This document shows positions 1 through 12,800 of a DNA stretch of 64,000 nucleotides, piece after piece. Position numbers and translations under genes: made by a program. The notes beneath the pieces were generated by a model. The model worked only from the letters and a program-made list of their open reading frames with translations, did not search any database and was not told the origin of the DNA. The stretch is from Vigna angularis (taxonomy: Eukaryota; Streptophyta; Magnoliopsida; Fabales; Fabaceae). The stretch lies in contig NC_068973.1 of NCBI RefSeq assembly GCF_016808095.1, positions 28,638,077-28,702,076 on the forward strand. Reading direction: 5' to 3'. Each line of letters begins with the position of its first letter. The first letter of the stretch is position 1.

Positions 1-2402
1 TTTTACAAAACCAAAATATATGGTGCGAGTTAAAAAACCATTTTTTTAATAGTGACGAGTTTATTTTTCTCTTGGGTGATTTTGTTAAAGCTTGAACATA
101 AAGTTATTTTAGAAATTTTCTAATATTTAGAGACATTTTACAAACTACATTTAAAAATTTGTTTATATAGTGATGATATGAGCTATATATAACTTCTCAA
201 TTAATATAGAAATACTAGAATAATTCACACAACAACAAAAAAATTAATATTATTAACTGCTAAAATCTATAGACATTCATAATTCGTCAATAAATTAAAA
301 TTGCTATGACCTACAAAAAAATAAAACTTTCATTAATAAAATATCATTAATAAATTTAATTAATAAAATTATCAAAGTTAAAAATAAAATATTAGATCAT
401 TTTACTTTATTGATCGATTTTACTGATAAAAAAAGTTATAAGTAATAATAATTATAAATTATCTATCGATTAATTGAGAGATTTACAAATATTTTTATTA
501 ATAATTTAAATTCTAATTTATAAATAGATTTTATTGATAATTTATTTCTATTTATATTATTAACTATTTGTGTAGATAATTAAAGAATCTATTGAAGTGT
601 CAATTAATAAAGTAATATCTTCAGTTAATTGAATAATCATAGAATATTTATCAGATAAAATAGTTAACTACTCTTCGAAATTACAAGTTGCCAATTTGTC
701 AATGACACCAGGTAATTATTACTTCGTCCTGAAATAATTGATTCTGAGTTTTGTTCTTTTAAAAGTCTATATGGAGACAAACTTATTCACATCATTGCTT
801 ACAATTTTCTACTCTCAAATAGTGTTATTATATCTTGTCAAAATTTTGAGCAAAATAATTATTGTAATTAAATGAAATCTTAAGTTTGTCTTTTTAACGA
901 CGATTAAATGACAAATGGTCGTCATTGGGTATCAAATCAATGTTGGAGGTTGTTTTTGTAGATTAAAAATGTAAAACAAGTTGAATTATTTCTTACAAGT
1001 AAAATTGATCAATAAATGGTTTAGATGGATACGTTTTAGTTTTGGTTCACCTATATTAAGTTCTTGTATTATTCATACTCGCATTCTTTGTTCAAATGAT
1101 GGTTTTGTTATGTAAGTAAGGATAAGAAGTGGTAATTAGTGTTGTTGTAAAATCTCTTTACTTGAACACGTAACTAGTTGTTCAAGCGTCATGTAAACAT
1201 TTCAATAGCAAGTTATATCACCGAAATTACAAATTTAACATTAGAGCCAAGAGAGGCTAAAGAAATTCTCTTTCCTCGTAAATAATATAAGTGAGGAAAA
1301 TTGGTTAAAAAATAAAAAATTTTGTTTGAATGCATTTTAAAAAAGTAATTAAAATGATTATTTTGATAAGAAATGGGGAAGCTGCAGCACTTTAGGGACG
1401 AAAATGTGTTGATATAGAAGATACATATGGGGAAGATGCAGGTTGTGATGACCACACCAAAGCAACAACATAAACAGAAGCTCATTTTCTCTTTTACCAA
1501 CCGGCAATCACCACAAACGTAGCCCATGATCTTAATTTCACCAACTCATCTGAGACCATGCCTTTTAACTCTACTACTTCTCTCTGTATGGCATATGGAG
1601 CCCATTCCCAATTTCATCAAATGCCAATCAATGCCCATCAATTATCAAACTCAAACTCTCCCTATCACTTTTCCCAAAACATTAAACCTCTCACTTTCCT
1701 ATTTTATCTTCTCATAAACTTTCACATACGCATAACCGCTCTCTGTCGTCAAACAGAAACATACTCGAATGTTACATCACCATGTAGGTGGGTGCGTGCG
1801 TGCGTGCGAGAGATAGCAATTAGTAGGTCTGATTATAGCAGTTTATAATTAAGCACGTTAAATGAATTAAGAAATGAAGGTTTATGATGTTATTAAAAGT
1901 TGAAAACACAATTATGAGAAAGGATTATCTCGCGCGTAGGGATGAGAAGAGAAGAAGCGTAATTGTAATAAGGGTTGGGAGTTGCGACATAATGATTGAG
2001 TGGAGCTTATCCCTTATTCCCTTTTAGTGTTGATTCTGTTCTCTCCCCTTACACACATGTGATATGGAGTAATAGTGAAGCAATTAAATAGTTTTTCTCT
2101 GATGCTCACACTCTCACCACCCACATACATACATACATACATACATGTAAAAGAGATACTGCTTCATCTCACTTGCGTAAATTAATTCTAGTTGATATAT
2201 AGTGTTCAAATTATTTATACGAATCAAATTTATTTCTTCATTGATGTTTATCGGAATTTTCTCAACGATACTATTTTGTTTATGTTAATCAAACATTTTT
2301 AGTTAAATTTTATTGCATTTTTTAATCATTATGTTAAATGGTGTATTAAGTTTCTTTTTAATCAATTTGGTCTTGTCTCCTTAATTTCCACCTGTAATAT
2401 AA
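1..2402. other. AT-rich intergenic DNA, no gene seen
   Basis: No convincing coding region. The open frames around 1.2-1.85 kb are short, overlap in several frames and have no recognisable domain. Two microsatellites are present: TGCG x4 at 1793-1808 and ACAT x6 at 2123-2146. Confidence 0.7.
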
Positions 2403-3087
2403 GGGTTTGACAAAAATGGAGTGGTTTTATAAATTATTAAAATGGATCAAATTTTACAAATTACGAAATTAGATAAATCATATTTTAAAATACGATTTTC
2501 AAATATATCCTTGCAAGGATTTTTTTTTCTTAAAAAGAAGTGTGAAAAAAACAACACGACTTCAATATTGAAGTCTTGATTTCTGTTTAATTATTATAAT
2601 AATATTAGTCATAGTTAAATAACGGTAAAGTAATAATTACATTAATATAAAAAGTTATTCATTATAACAGTAATATAAATAAATATTAATTGTTAATATC
2701 ATTATTCTAATATTAATCACTGTTATATTAATATTAATAATATTACTATAAGCAATACTAATAATTAATATCACTATTTATATTAATCAGTATTAATATT
2801 AATAATTAAAAATATTAATTTTCATTCATATTAATCATTAATAGTATTAATATTGTTATTAATTTTATTAATATGGATATTTTTATTATTAATTATAATA
2901 TAACATTATTAATCATTATTAATTATAATTATAATTTAATAAGTTTAATATTTTTGTTATAATTAATATTAATATTATTATAAAACCGAAGCTGTCAATT
3001 CAAACGAAAATTACCTATTTTCATAGTTTTTAAAAATTTATTCATTTGGTAATTTATAAAACATATACTACTTTAGTAAAAATACAG
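2403..3087. repeat. possible non-autonomous TIR element (MITE-like)
   Basis: The left edge (2403-2480) contains 'ggttttataaattatta' followed by 'tcaaattttacaaatta'. The reverse complement of the right edge (about 3020-3087) has a diverged match, including 'gttttataaattacca' and 'aataaatttttaaaaact'. Between them lies low-complexity DNA made of variants of 'attaatatta', with no coding potential. The ends are too diverged to define a target duplication. Confidence 0.3.
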
Positions 3088-5204
3088 AAAAAATAATGCT
3101 TTAATGGGATCACAGCGAAAAGTAGAATTTGATCAACCTCCCTTCAAATGAGAATAATTCTTTCCACTCTATTTAATGTATATTAATTAAGAACTGTTAA
3201 TTGGTTTTAATTTTTAAATACAGTCACTTTTAAATAAATTGAACTTTAATAAAAATAAATAAATTTGTATTGTTTTTCCAAAATTTCCTTGTTTCATTTA
3301 GTTAAATTTTTAATACATTGTAAAAAATCAGTTAAGGAAATATAATTAAATGAGTCAAATAGAATGTGTGAATTATTATAAGTTTCACTATAACTAATTC
3401 CGACTAATAAACAAATTAACAATTAATAAATGTTATCAGTATTTTGAAGAAAGCTTGTCTAATATATTTTTCTCTCAGGCCTTTATATGGTCTCTTTACA
3501 CTAGCGAGGTGTCATCCTTTACACCAAAATATCCATAAAATATATAGATGCAATTTTAGTAAATAAAATCCAATTAATAGTATTTTTGTTTAATGAAGTG
3601 AATGCAGACGAAATAATTCAACCACTGAAAGCAACAGTAGAGTGATACTAGGAATCTTCAATTGTGTCAATTTTAAGCTTCCTCTTTTGTCTGGCACACA
3701 GGCTGTGCACAAGTTTTTTTTTTTCATTCTTCGCGTGTGCAAATAATTTATCACCACAAAAATACTCTATCTTTCGTAATCTAAATATTAATGCATTATA
3801 ATATTAATTTTTAGAAATGACTACCATTAAGATGATTTTTAAGTATTAGATATTATTACTTTTGTTTCTCTAGTAATAATTAATATCTTAAAACCAAAGA
3901 TACAGGAACAAAATTCACCTTGCTTTCATGTTTTGGCCAGTATGATATTAATGATGTTGTGTCATATCAGTTAAACTCGTATTTCATTTTTGTGTCATAT
4001 CAATCGGATAAAATTTCAAAAAGAAGAAAATTATACATAGGATACATCTCTCCTTCATCCTTCGGCCAGCTTGTTGAACCTGACATTTCAGCCCCACCTT
4101 TGCATATTTTATGGGTTGACCGAAAGAATATAATCTAGCAAGGACTTTTCAAACCTAATGCTTCTGTTAGAATTAAAAACGAACTAAACAAACGTTTTAA
4201 AAACATTTAAATGCAATAATTTGTCATTATAATGGAGAATGTAAGTTAATTTGTAGGGGAAGGTAAAAGAATTGGGGAAATAAATGGTAATGAAGCGGAT
4301 TTGATTGGAAGGTGTAGAATTTGAAGAGCTTTAACATAAGATAGTGTTTTTGGTTTGGGTGAGGTAAAATTGAACAGGTTTTGTGAAGTGAAAAAGTCTA
4401 ATGGCGACAATTGATACAGTCCTATTGAGTTCCGCCTTTTGATGTACACACACACGCACTCGTTTCTCTTTGGACCTTTTTCTTTGCGGCAGCATGGCAT
4501 GGCGCTTGCACCTAAAGGCTCCAAAGATTTTATGTTCGCCCCGCGTGCGCTCGGTAACGTTCTAAACATTGTTTTTTCTTTCTTTCAAAAACATTAAGAC
4601 CAAAACAGAACCACTTAACTAAAGTCAAGTCTCAAATTCACATTATCGCATATTAACAAACAAAAAACGACCAACAACCCCTACTCTTCTCTGCCCCTCA
4701 CCGCACCCCACCCACCGACTGACCGGCCACGACCGCAATCAGCGCCTCATCGCCGTTCACATACAATCGTCAATGCCATGTTTCCTTATTTTCTTCGAAA
4801 AACGCAACAATACGGAAAGAAAATAACTCCATTACACTTGGATTCACATCTTACTGGACAAATATACATTACAACATTCTCGCTTCTCAACCATCCTACT
4901 TATTAAGCAGAGGAACAAGTATTACAAATTAAAATTTAAACAAAACTTCACTCTCAACTCAACTCAACTCAACTAATCTCCGTTCGTTGTTTGTAACGGA
5001 GTACCTAAAACAACTGAATAAATAAAATACGAAAATAAAGCTTCTTTTTTTTTTTGGCTTTGAAAAAGAAAAACAAAAGATGAAGTAATTTATTTAATAT
5101 TTTTACCACCGGGAGCAAAATCTGCCGTGAATAGGCAGGGCGGAAAGGGAAGGATTAAGGATTAAGGATTAACGATTGACGTATGGTGAGTGAAAAGAGA
5201 AATC
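3088..5204. other. intergenic DNA 3' of the CRF gene
   Basis: No supported gene. Base composition becomes less AT-rich after about 4.4 kb, approaching the 3' side of the CRF gene, and the last few hundred bases probably include its 3' UTR. The minus-strand frame at 4246-4569 has no domain. Confidence 0.6.
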
Positions 5205-6224
5205 TCAGAGCAGAACGAGAGGATCAGAAGCTAGCAAAATGTCTTGGAAGTAATCGTCCACTTGGCAGAAGGTGGATGGAGAGCACGCTTTGTCGAAATC
5301 TATGAGGGAATCCGCAAGCAAAATACTACTTGTGTCGCTGAAAGCTTCGCCCGGGGAAAACGCCATGGTTTCGCCCAACATCTGGGACTCGTCTACTACG
5401 CGCTCTTCTTCAAACACAAGAGGGTACTCCGGGGCTTCGAAATTAAACACGTCGTTCCACTCCGGCAAGTTCTCCAGCGACATAAACTCCCCCTTTTCGT
5501 CGAACCAACTCGTTTCGGTCTCACCCTGGCACTCTCTCAACCCTTCCTCGGCTTTCTCTGAATTCTCTTCGTTCGAGTTCGTTCGGAAGTGGAGCACCGA
5601 AGTGGGGGAGGAGAGGTTGTGGTGGCAATGATCGTCGCCGGAGTCGTACCCGGACCCAGAGGCCTCTTCGGCCACGCCGACCTTCAATTCGGGAACCTCC
5701 GCAGCTGCAGCCGGCGGAGGTTCTTTTTGCGGCGGCGTTACGAAGTTTGTCAAGGCGTCCGGGCCGCGAAGCCTGATAGCGGCATTGTCGTAGACCATGG
5801 CCGCTTCTTCGGCAGTGTCGTAAGTTCCCAACCAGAGACGCACCCTTCTGGCCGGATCTCGAATCTCGGCGGCCCATTTCCCCCACGGTCTCTGGCGGAC
5901 GCCGCGGAACTTCTTGCCGGAGTGGAGCTTGACTTGGCGGCGGCATGGGTCGGCGGCGGGCCTCTTGCGAGCATTGGAAAGGACGTTGGGGGCGGCGGCG
6001 GTGGCGGTTTGTATCTCAATGTGGTTGACATAGCGCTTGATTCTCTGGCGGGCGAAGGGGAAGGATTCGTCGTCGCTGGAAGAGTCGGTGGCATCCGGAT
6101 CAGTGTATGATATCCGGACTACTCTGCGGTCTGTGTTTGAATTGGTTTGGGATTTTTTGGTTGAGAGGAGCTTCTTGGTGAGGGTGTGATGGAGTGTGTG
6201 TTTACATAGGATACTGTCTTCCAT
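5205..6224 (-). CDS. CRF: AP2/ERF transcription factor, cytokinin response factor (CRF) type
   Basis: Intronless 339-residue gene starting at an ATG at 6224. The N-terminal CRF signature spans about residues 34-70, with '[18 protein letters not shown]' and the basic 'RQRIKRYVN'. A single AP2 DNA-binding domain follows at about 104-161, with '[18 protein letters not shown]', '[14 protein letters not shown]' and 'AYD'-like '[11 protein letters not shown]'. The ERF-type Ala and Asp in WAAEIRD predict binding to GCC-box-like sites. A C-terminal 'SPTSVL' (206-211) matches the proline-directed phosphorylation motif known in CRF proteins. The remaining C-terminal half is acidic and probably activating. 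CRFs are nuclear regulators linking cytokinin signalling to development and stress. Family membership is firm; the exact orthologue (CRF4-like or another) is not decidable here. The leader carries a TATA-like box, a microsatellite and one uORF. Confidence 0.95.
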   Translation of the reverse strand: MEDSILCKHTLHHTLTKKLLSTKKSQTNSNTDRRVVRISYTDPDATDSSSDDESFPFARQRIKRYVNHIEIQTATAAAPNVLSNARKRPAADPCRRQVKLHSGKKFRGVRQRPWGKWAAEIRDPARRVRLWLGTYDTAEEAAMVYDNAAIRLRGPDALTNFVTPPQKEPPPAAAAEVPELKVGVAEEASGSGYDSGDDHCHHNLSSPTSVLHFRTNSNEENSEKAEEGLRECQGETETSWFDEKGEFMSLENLPEWNDVFNFEAPEYPLVFEEERVVDESQMLGETMAFSPGEAFSDTSSILLADSLIDFDKACSPSTFCQVDDYFQDILLASDPLVLL

Positions 6225-6258
6225 TAGTAATAGTATTATGAGTAGTAGTGTTAGTATT

Positions 6259-6280
6259 GTGTGTGTGTGTGTGTGTGTGT
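6259..6280. repeat. (GT)11 microsatellite in CRF leader
   Basis: Perfect GT dinucleotide run, read as (AC)n on the sense strand, about 35 bp upstream of the CRF start codon and therefore inside its 5' UTR. It is likely length-polymorphic. Confidence 0.85.
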
Positions 6281-6440
6281 GGTGGTAGTGTAATGACTGT
6301 AGCGGGAAACAGAAATAGGCGTGGTTTGGGAATAAAAGAGAAGGAATCGTGAAGGAGAAGGGTTGGGGGTTTTTATGTGGGGAGAAATGTTAGAAAAGGT
6401 AAGGGAAGGTTAAAAGGAAAAAAGAGGAAAGCAAGAAATA

Positions 6441-6512
6441 TTAAAAACGGAAGGGAGTCGACATGGTCGGGAGTGATAGGAATAAAGAGAAAAGAAGAAC
6501 TTTTGACATCAT
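6441..6512 (-). CDS. upstream ORF in the CRF leader
   Basis: Reading the leader on the minus strand, two consecutive ATG codons at 6512-6507 open a 23-codon frame that ends in TAA at 6441-6443, 216 nt before the CRF start. I find no other ATG in the inferred leader apart from one in frame within this same uORF. It encodes a short hydrophobic, serine- and leucine-rich peptide with no recognised domain. It could reduce or condition translation of the CRF. Its being transcribed depends on the inferred start site near 6765. Confidence 0.35.
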   Translation of the reverse strand: MMSKVLLFSLFLSLPTMSTPFRF

Positions 6513-6790
6513 GGGGGTTGAGAGAAAGAGAAAGGGAATTATTGAGAGGATGGTGATTCCAATAGTCGCTGAGATTAGATGAGATGAGATGGTGCCGGAG
6601 ACTTTCGTTGAAACTTCTTCTTCCTCTAGTGGCGCCCTTCAATGGAAAAAGGATATCTTGTGATTCAAAGTGAGGATAATAGAAAGGCAAGACAAGTGCA
6701 GATTGTGCAGGTTCTAGGGTACTACTTCTGCGACCTCTAGTTCAATCGGTAAACAAGAACCAAGACTCTCCACTCCTTAACACTCAATTC

Positions 6791-6802
6791 CTCTTTTATA
6801 GT
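6791..6802 (-). promoter_or_regulatory. probable TATA box of the CRF gene
   Basis: The minus strand reads ACTATAAAAGAG here. A start site about 30 bp downstream (near 6765) would give a leader of about 540 nt, which is purine/pyrimidine-biased as plant leaders often are. Inferred from sequence alone. Confidence 0.45.
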
Positions 6803-9800
6803 ATCCATCCCCCACCCCAAACCCCAACGATTACAATTCACTCTCTATTAAATTAAATCAAAAATTAAATTAAATGAATAACACACGTACTACTGTTTAC
6901 TACTATACTACTGTATATACGGTCTTTTTTATTTATTCAAAAATAAATAAATTATGGGGTGAAGTAGAGGGAGTTGTGTAGGTGGTGTGAGAAGGCGGAA
7001 GAATACGGGTCGCCGCATCCGTGCGATTGAAACGCGTTGCATATACGGTTCCACATGAGCCCTGACCAATGAGACAACATCTAACGGTGATGATTAATCA
7101 TATGGCACATGGTTGGGTATGGTGTGATGTGAGTCACGTGAGGCCCAAGATACCCGCCCCTTTGCCATTCTTGAGTCAAAACGCTTTGACTAATGAACCC
7201 CTATTTTTCCTAATTCAACCTTTTCCCCTGCCACTGGTGGGTGAGTCATGTGTGTGTGGGTCATTAGCTTTTTTTAAGCACTCTCACTCACAATGTTTTT
7301 TATTTTTCTTGTTAAATGTTAAATCATTATTATATTTTACTTTTTACAGCTAGAGATACAAGTTAACGTGGCGGGCAACCTAGAATTTGCGGCCATTTAC
7401 AATTCCACTCTGTACGTCTCTGGGTTTTTTCTGCTCTCTGTTATTTCGAGATAATCCAACTCTACGCGCTATACACCACGTCCTAACTACACTCCACTCT
7501 CCGCCTTGTACAAAATACTACATCAATTTTTCTTTTACCACTGCTCCCCCCACCCCACCTATTCACATCCCAAATTTAATATCTCTTTTTCTTTCTTTTA
7601 CTTTTTATTAAAAAACCAAACTTTAAATTTTACATAAATTAAAATATCTATTTCTTCAGTTACGGAGCCGTCTACACCCTCCACTCGATGATGTTCGACG
7701 CGCTGACTAACATTTCTTAATCACTCACCCATCACCGTTTCACAGTATGTACTGTTTAGATCAAAACTTGCAAAAGAACGTTAAAAATATTTGTGCATTA
7801 TTTAAAATTATTTTCACAGATACAAAGGTTATTCATATTCTACTAATCAGAATTGCTTTTTAATGTATAATTGTCGTATTAAATCATTACGAGTTAAGTA
7901 CTATATAAAAGAAAAAAAAATCATTCATCGAATAGATTTGATTGTGGTATTAAATCAATGGACCACTCGTGAAAATATCTACGCACCGGTTAAACCCTAA
8001 GTGTATGTAAAGCTTAAATTTAATGAATTTTACAATAAAGTTATAGGCGTATGGAAATTATTTACCTGTATGATTTAAGTCCTTTGACTTATTAGGTTAG
8101 GAGCATAGTTCCTTTATAATCTTATGATTTAGACGAAGGGGAATAACTGACTAGCGTTGTAAAGAATGGGGAATAAGGAAAGCTACGTGTGACACTAAAT
8201 GAGAAAATTCCATTATTATTGAATGAAATATGGATGTTCACAAAAATGGAGTGTGATCGTGCTAAAACAGTAAAAGGATCAATTGATGTTAAAAATAATA
8301 ATTTTCTTTAAAAATATAAAAAAGTATCAAATGTCTAATCTCGTATAAAATTGTTAGAATCATAGAAAGGTACATCGGTTACAAAAACATTTAAACCAAT
8401 AGATGTTTTGCTTAAGATAAACGTTAAAGTATGTGATTTGAGTATGATCTGTTCTAAAGGGATGAAGACATGCATGCAACAGAGAAGATACGTAACGTAA
8501 AATTGAGAGTTTGTGGGATTAGGATAACAACATACAATAGTCAACTTCAAAATAACACATGAAGATGTGATCAAAGAATGTGTTTTCAGTACGAAGTAAT
8601 ACCCAAATGATGGAAGCTATTTTAGAAAAACAAGAGCTGTTTTATTTTTTCAAAGACACAGGTACGAATCTTTTTAGATAGTCATCATTAATTTCCAATA
8701 AATAAGGTTGCTGTATTGTTTAATCATGGCTTCTTCAATATTCAAAATTTCCAATAGAAATGTGTACGTGTTTGCTTGTGTTTAATTTCCTTTTCAAGTA
8801 ACGTGATAGAGTTGAAGGTTTTCGACGAAAGTATTTGAAAGGAGACCAAGTCATGTGGTGGATAGTAACAGTTATTTAAATTCTCTTGATATAGTTAGAT
8901 TTTAACAATAAAAGATCTATGAATAGGGACAGTGATGTGCGATCTTTGTTTCGTTGAAACACACTACATTAATCTGCAGAATCACAACATCGCACATCCA
9001 ACATTGTTATTGGTTCAGATAGCAATATTTAAGTTTTTACCTAATTTTAGATACTAGCTTTACATCTGTCATTTCATCTTCTCCTATGACTTAATGTTTT
9101 AGTCTTCACGTTTTCAACATTTAATTCCTGCTCTTCTTCATTTTCTTATCTTTTCTCTTCTTTTCAATTTACCATTCACTTGCTTTTATATTTCATGTTT
9201 ATTTATTTTCCTTCACAACTTATTTCTTTGCCATTTTACAATTCCGTACATTTACAGTTTTACATTCTTGTATTTATGTTTCAAAGTGGTTTCAAGTTGT
9301 ATGAATGTCTTTAAGTTTGAACCGTTTAACATTTCCAAGTTATTTTCTTTCTTCCACGTCCATGATTTCAATTTAAAAGTGTTATCTTTTCGTATTCGTT
9401 GCATTTTATGTCTCGAAGTTCTTGTCTATTAACAATAAACTGTTTTAAGTAAGATTTCAAATTCTATCAAGTTTACGTTTATAAATAGAAACAAAAAACA
9501 TAATTAGAATAAAATACTAATTATATTTTTTAACAAATATCAATCGTTGATAAAAGCAAGGTTTAATATCATAACCAAAAAGATATTTCACTTTAATTTC
9601 ATTTAACTAGTGGTGACAAAACAAAATTTGACGCTTATTTTGGGTATTAAATTTAGCTAAACCATAGTTTTTTTGAGTATATATTTAATCATCTACTCAA
9701 AAACAGAAAATCAGAAAAATCTTAATTTTATTTCCGAATTTCAATTTTAATAAATTGGGTACATTGAATATGTATGAGAAAATTTCGCAATTCAAGTATT

Positions 9801-12800
9801 TTAATAATAAATGATCTTCATAATAATTATCTTTATAATTGATTAAAACCGTTGTCTTTCTTCATTTGGATAAAATTACAAAAAAAAATTATTTCAAGAA
9901 AAATAATTTTAGCTTTTATATGTTATAAACAGAGTAGGAAAGAAGTTGAAAAACAAAAACTATTGAAAGATAATTATTTTTAGATTCTCATTATTTTAAT
10001 AATATCTATGTGATGATGCCTTCTTCTCTTTCTTTCATTATCACAAGGCAACAGAGTGTTTTCCTTCTTTTTCCCAACTTTATAAGGAAAAGACTCCACC
10101 AGAACTCTTCAATTCATTATGCAAATAAGTGGTAAAATTAGATGTACCAAATGATCTCTTTTCATTTTTATCAATAATAATATCTCGTTGACTATGCTCC
10201 AACAACTCATCCAGTTAGAGGGTAAACCTTTCTCATAAGTAAAAATTTTATATAATTTTACTTGAGATTTTAACTAAAAACTACAAATTGATAGCAAGAC
10301 TACACATATTTTTTAACGATAAAAATGGTATGCAGAGGCATTACAGTTGAGCCAACAATCCCAGCTAGATTGACGTGGATGTACCGAAAAATCTCAAATA
10401 AATATAATTTTTTTAAAATTCATCAAACAATTCTTAAAATGATCAACTTGTTTATTTTTTGCTGTTTTTCTAAAGCCGAAATAAAGAATTGTTGAAATTA
10501 TAAATCAGTAATACTGAGCATAATTCAAGTGGCATACTTGATTGTGTTTGGTTTACTTGCTGTTTTTGAGAAAAATCCAACTTGGAACTAACTGCTAGAA
10601 AGATACAAAATTAAGTTTAGCAACATATTGAAATTTTGACCTGTAAAAGATGACAACCGGTGCCAAGAATGAAATTTTGACCTTCATTTTTCCAAATTTT
10701 CTAGTTAAAAACAAGTAGAAATAAAATAGAAAAATGAGCTAAAAAATTGGAAGGTAAATTTATGGGCGTAGCTAGAAGCCAAGACCGGCTCCATGGAAGA
10801 GACATGGAAGTACGTGAAAGGCAAACAGTACATAAAACAAAATTGCCGACAATTTGGTTTTATTTCGAGGAAGTGACCAAACCGAAATAAAAGAAAAACA
10901 GAACAAAGAAATTATAGTTTGTAGAGTTTAGTGAAACACGAGTGATCTGGCTTCTCATAAGGCAACTAAGCATACGTCTTTATGTGTCACGTAGGAACCT
11001 GTTGGTGGATATGCTTTCTCAATAAGAATTCGACAAATATTTAATAATAAAAATAAATGCAACAATATTTAATTTATTTTAAATATTTCTGTTAAAAATA
11101 AAGGGACTGCCTTGCCGTTTTCGACTCGAAAGCCAGTTTTGGTTTTTGCGGCATCCTTTGTGGTTAGATAGATGTCGTATCATACACTAATGCTATTTTT
11201 GTTAACATTACTCCTCATTTTAAACATATTCAACTTAATCATATTTACATGCATATGCATTACGTACTAAAATCACTTTTCTTTTTCTTCTAAAAACATC
11301 AAAGATCAGACTTAATACCGGAATCTAGTATCATCACAAATATGATGTTTAATTTTTCTTTAACGTCGTGTTGCTTTACTGTTCTCTAATATAAACTCTT
11401 ACAATTTTTTTTTTAATTCATCTAGGTAAAATCCTTGAATAAATAGGTACAAGACGAAAATCATATGCGTATTTTCCTTAATTTAAAAAAAAAATAAGGT
11501 AGTACTTTTATAATTTTTTAGACAATAAGTTAAACGAAACGTGTCCTGTATTGCATTAATTGATAATAAATATAGATTGGACGTGCATGTTGGTGTAGTG
11601 GGAATGCAAGTGTACCTCTGTAAGGGAAAAACTGAAGGGTACGTTTGGCTAATTTTGGGAGGTTGGTTTTCTCTTGATTGTGTGTATATTAGTTCTTGGA
11701 TTTATTCATAAAACATATATATTTATCATTCTAAATTACTAGTCCATAATGTATGTGCATGGTTTATTTTTGTTTTTGTGGGTTTGTTCTGTGTATAAAT
11801 TCACGCGGTTCAATTCATGCACGAATAATTTGGCTAAAACAAGTGACCATTAAGAGTGAAACGTCCATTCACTATACCTTTAGATATTTCACACTTTGTT
11901 TACTTATTATAAGTTCATATACACCGATAAGTCTCATGTGTATCTATATATCATTTAATAAATCATAAAGGTGTACATTGTTTTTACATTATGAGAAAAC
12001 AAAAATCCTTTTGAGTAGAAAAATTGCAGAATGATAATAAAATCATTTATAAAGGTGGTGAAAATGACAGCTTCACATATAAACCAATTTAATGACTATA
12101 TATCCGAATTCTGTTTTATAAACTATAGTAGTTGAATAGGGAGGTGGAATATTATTGATTTCATTGATAGAAGCAAACAAAAATCGAGTGTTATAAAGAC
12201 AAGAGACGCTATGGGTATATATACTTGGCATCAATGAATGGGATAAGGAGGTATCCAACGCAACTTGGTTTGGACAAGTGGACACATTTGACATTTCCCA
12301 AAATATAAAATCATACGTTGCTAATTTCGTAGCCAAGTTCGTAAATTTTTAGTGAATAAAAGATTTTAATGGTATTAATGGAATAAAAAATAATAAAAAT
12401 GTTGACCTTGGGTTTTTGGTGTTTGTGAATGACCTTTTATGTTGAGATAAAATTAAAAGATGAAAGTTGAAACAATGTTGTGTGTGTTTGAAAGATCCCA
12501 TGATATAGGAGAGGTAACCGAAGGCAGCAATAGAAATATGGATATATGGATCTTCAAAGACAGAAGGAGAGTTAAGAGTAATGAATCCTTGGAAAGTGGT
12601 CCTATGATGAGTCTGTAGCTGCTGCTGCATTGACATTGAGCCAAGTGAAACAAAAAGTTTAAGCCAAGGCAGACACACAGCCAAGAACACCGAATTCGAC
12701 AAATTGCTCGGTGGCTTCCGTCCCACTTTTTCATTTATATTAAAATTCAAACAACCGACTCTTCAATTAACTCAACATAATCTCTTATAATTTCATGGCT

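Noticed and set aside
4246..4569. 107-codon minus-strand frame
   Set aside because: No domain and random-looking composition.
5244..6110. Several long frames overlapping the CRF gene
   Set aside because: Shadows of the GC-rich CRF coding sequence in other frames.
6373..6690. 105-codon open frame in the CRF leader
   Set aside because: Its first codon is TTG, not ATG, and it has no recognisable domain. The real ATG uORF in the leader is at 6441-6512 in the same area.
8934..8998. 10-bp inverted repeat gatgtgcgat/atcgcacatc
   Set aside because: Short arms with a 45-bp loop in AT-rich DNA, with no flanking structure; can arise by chance.
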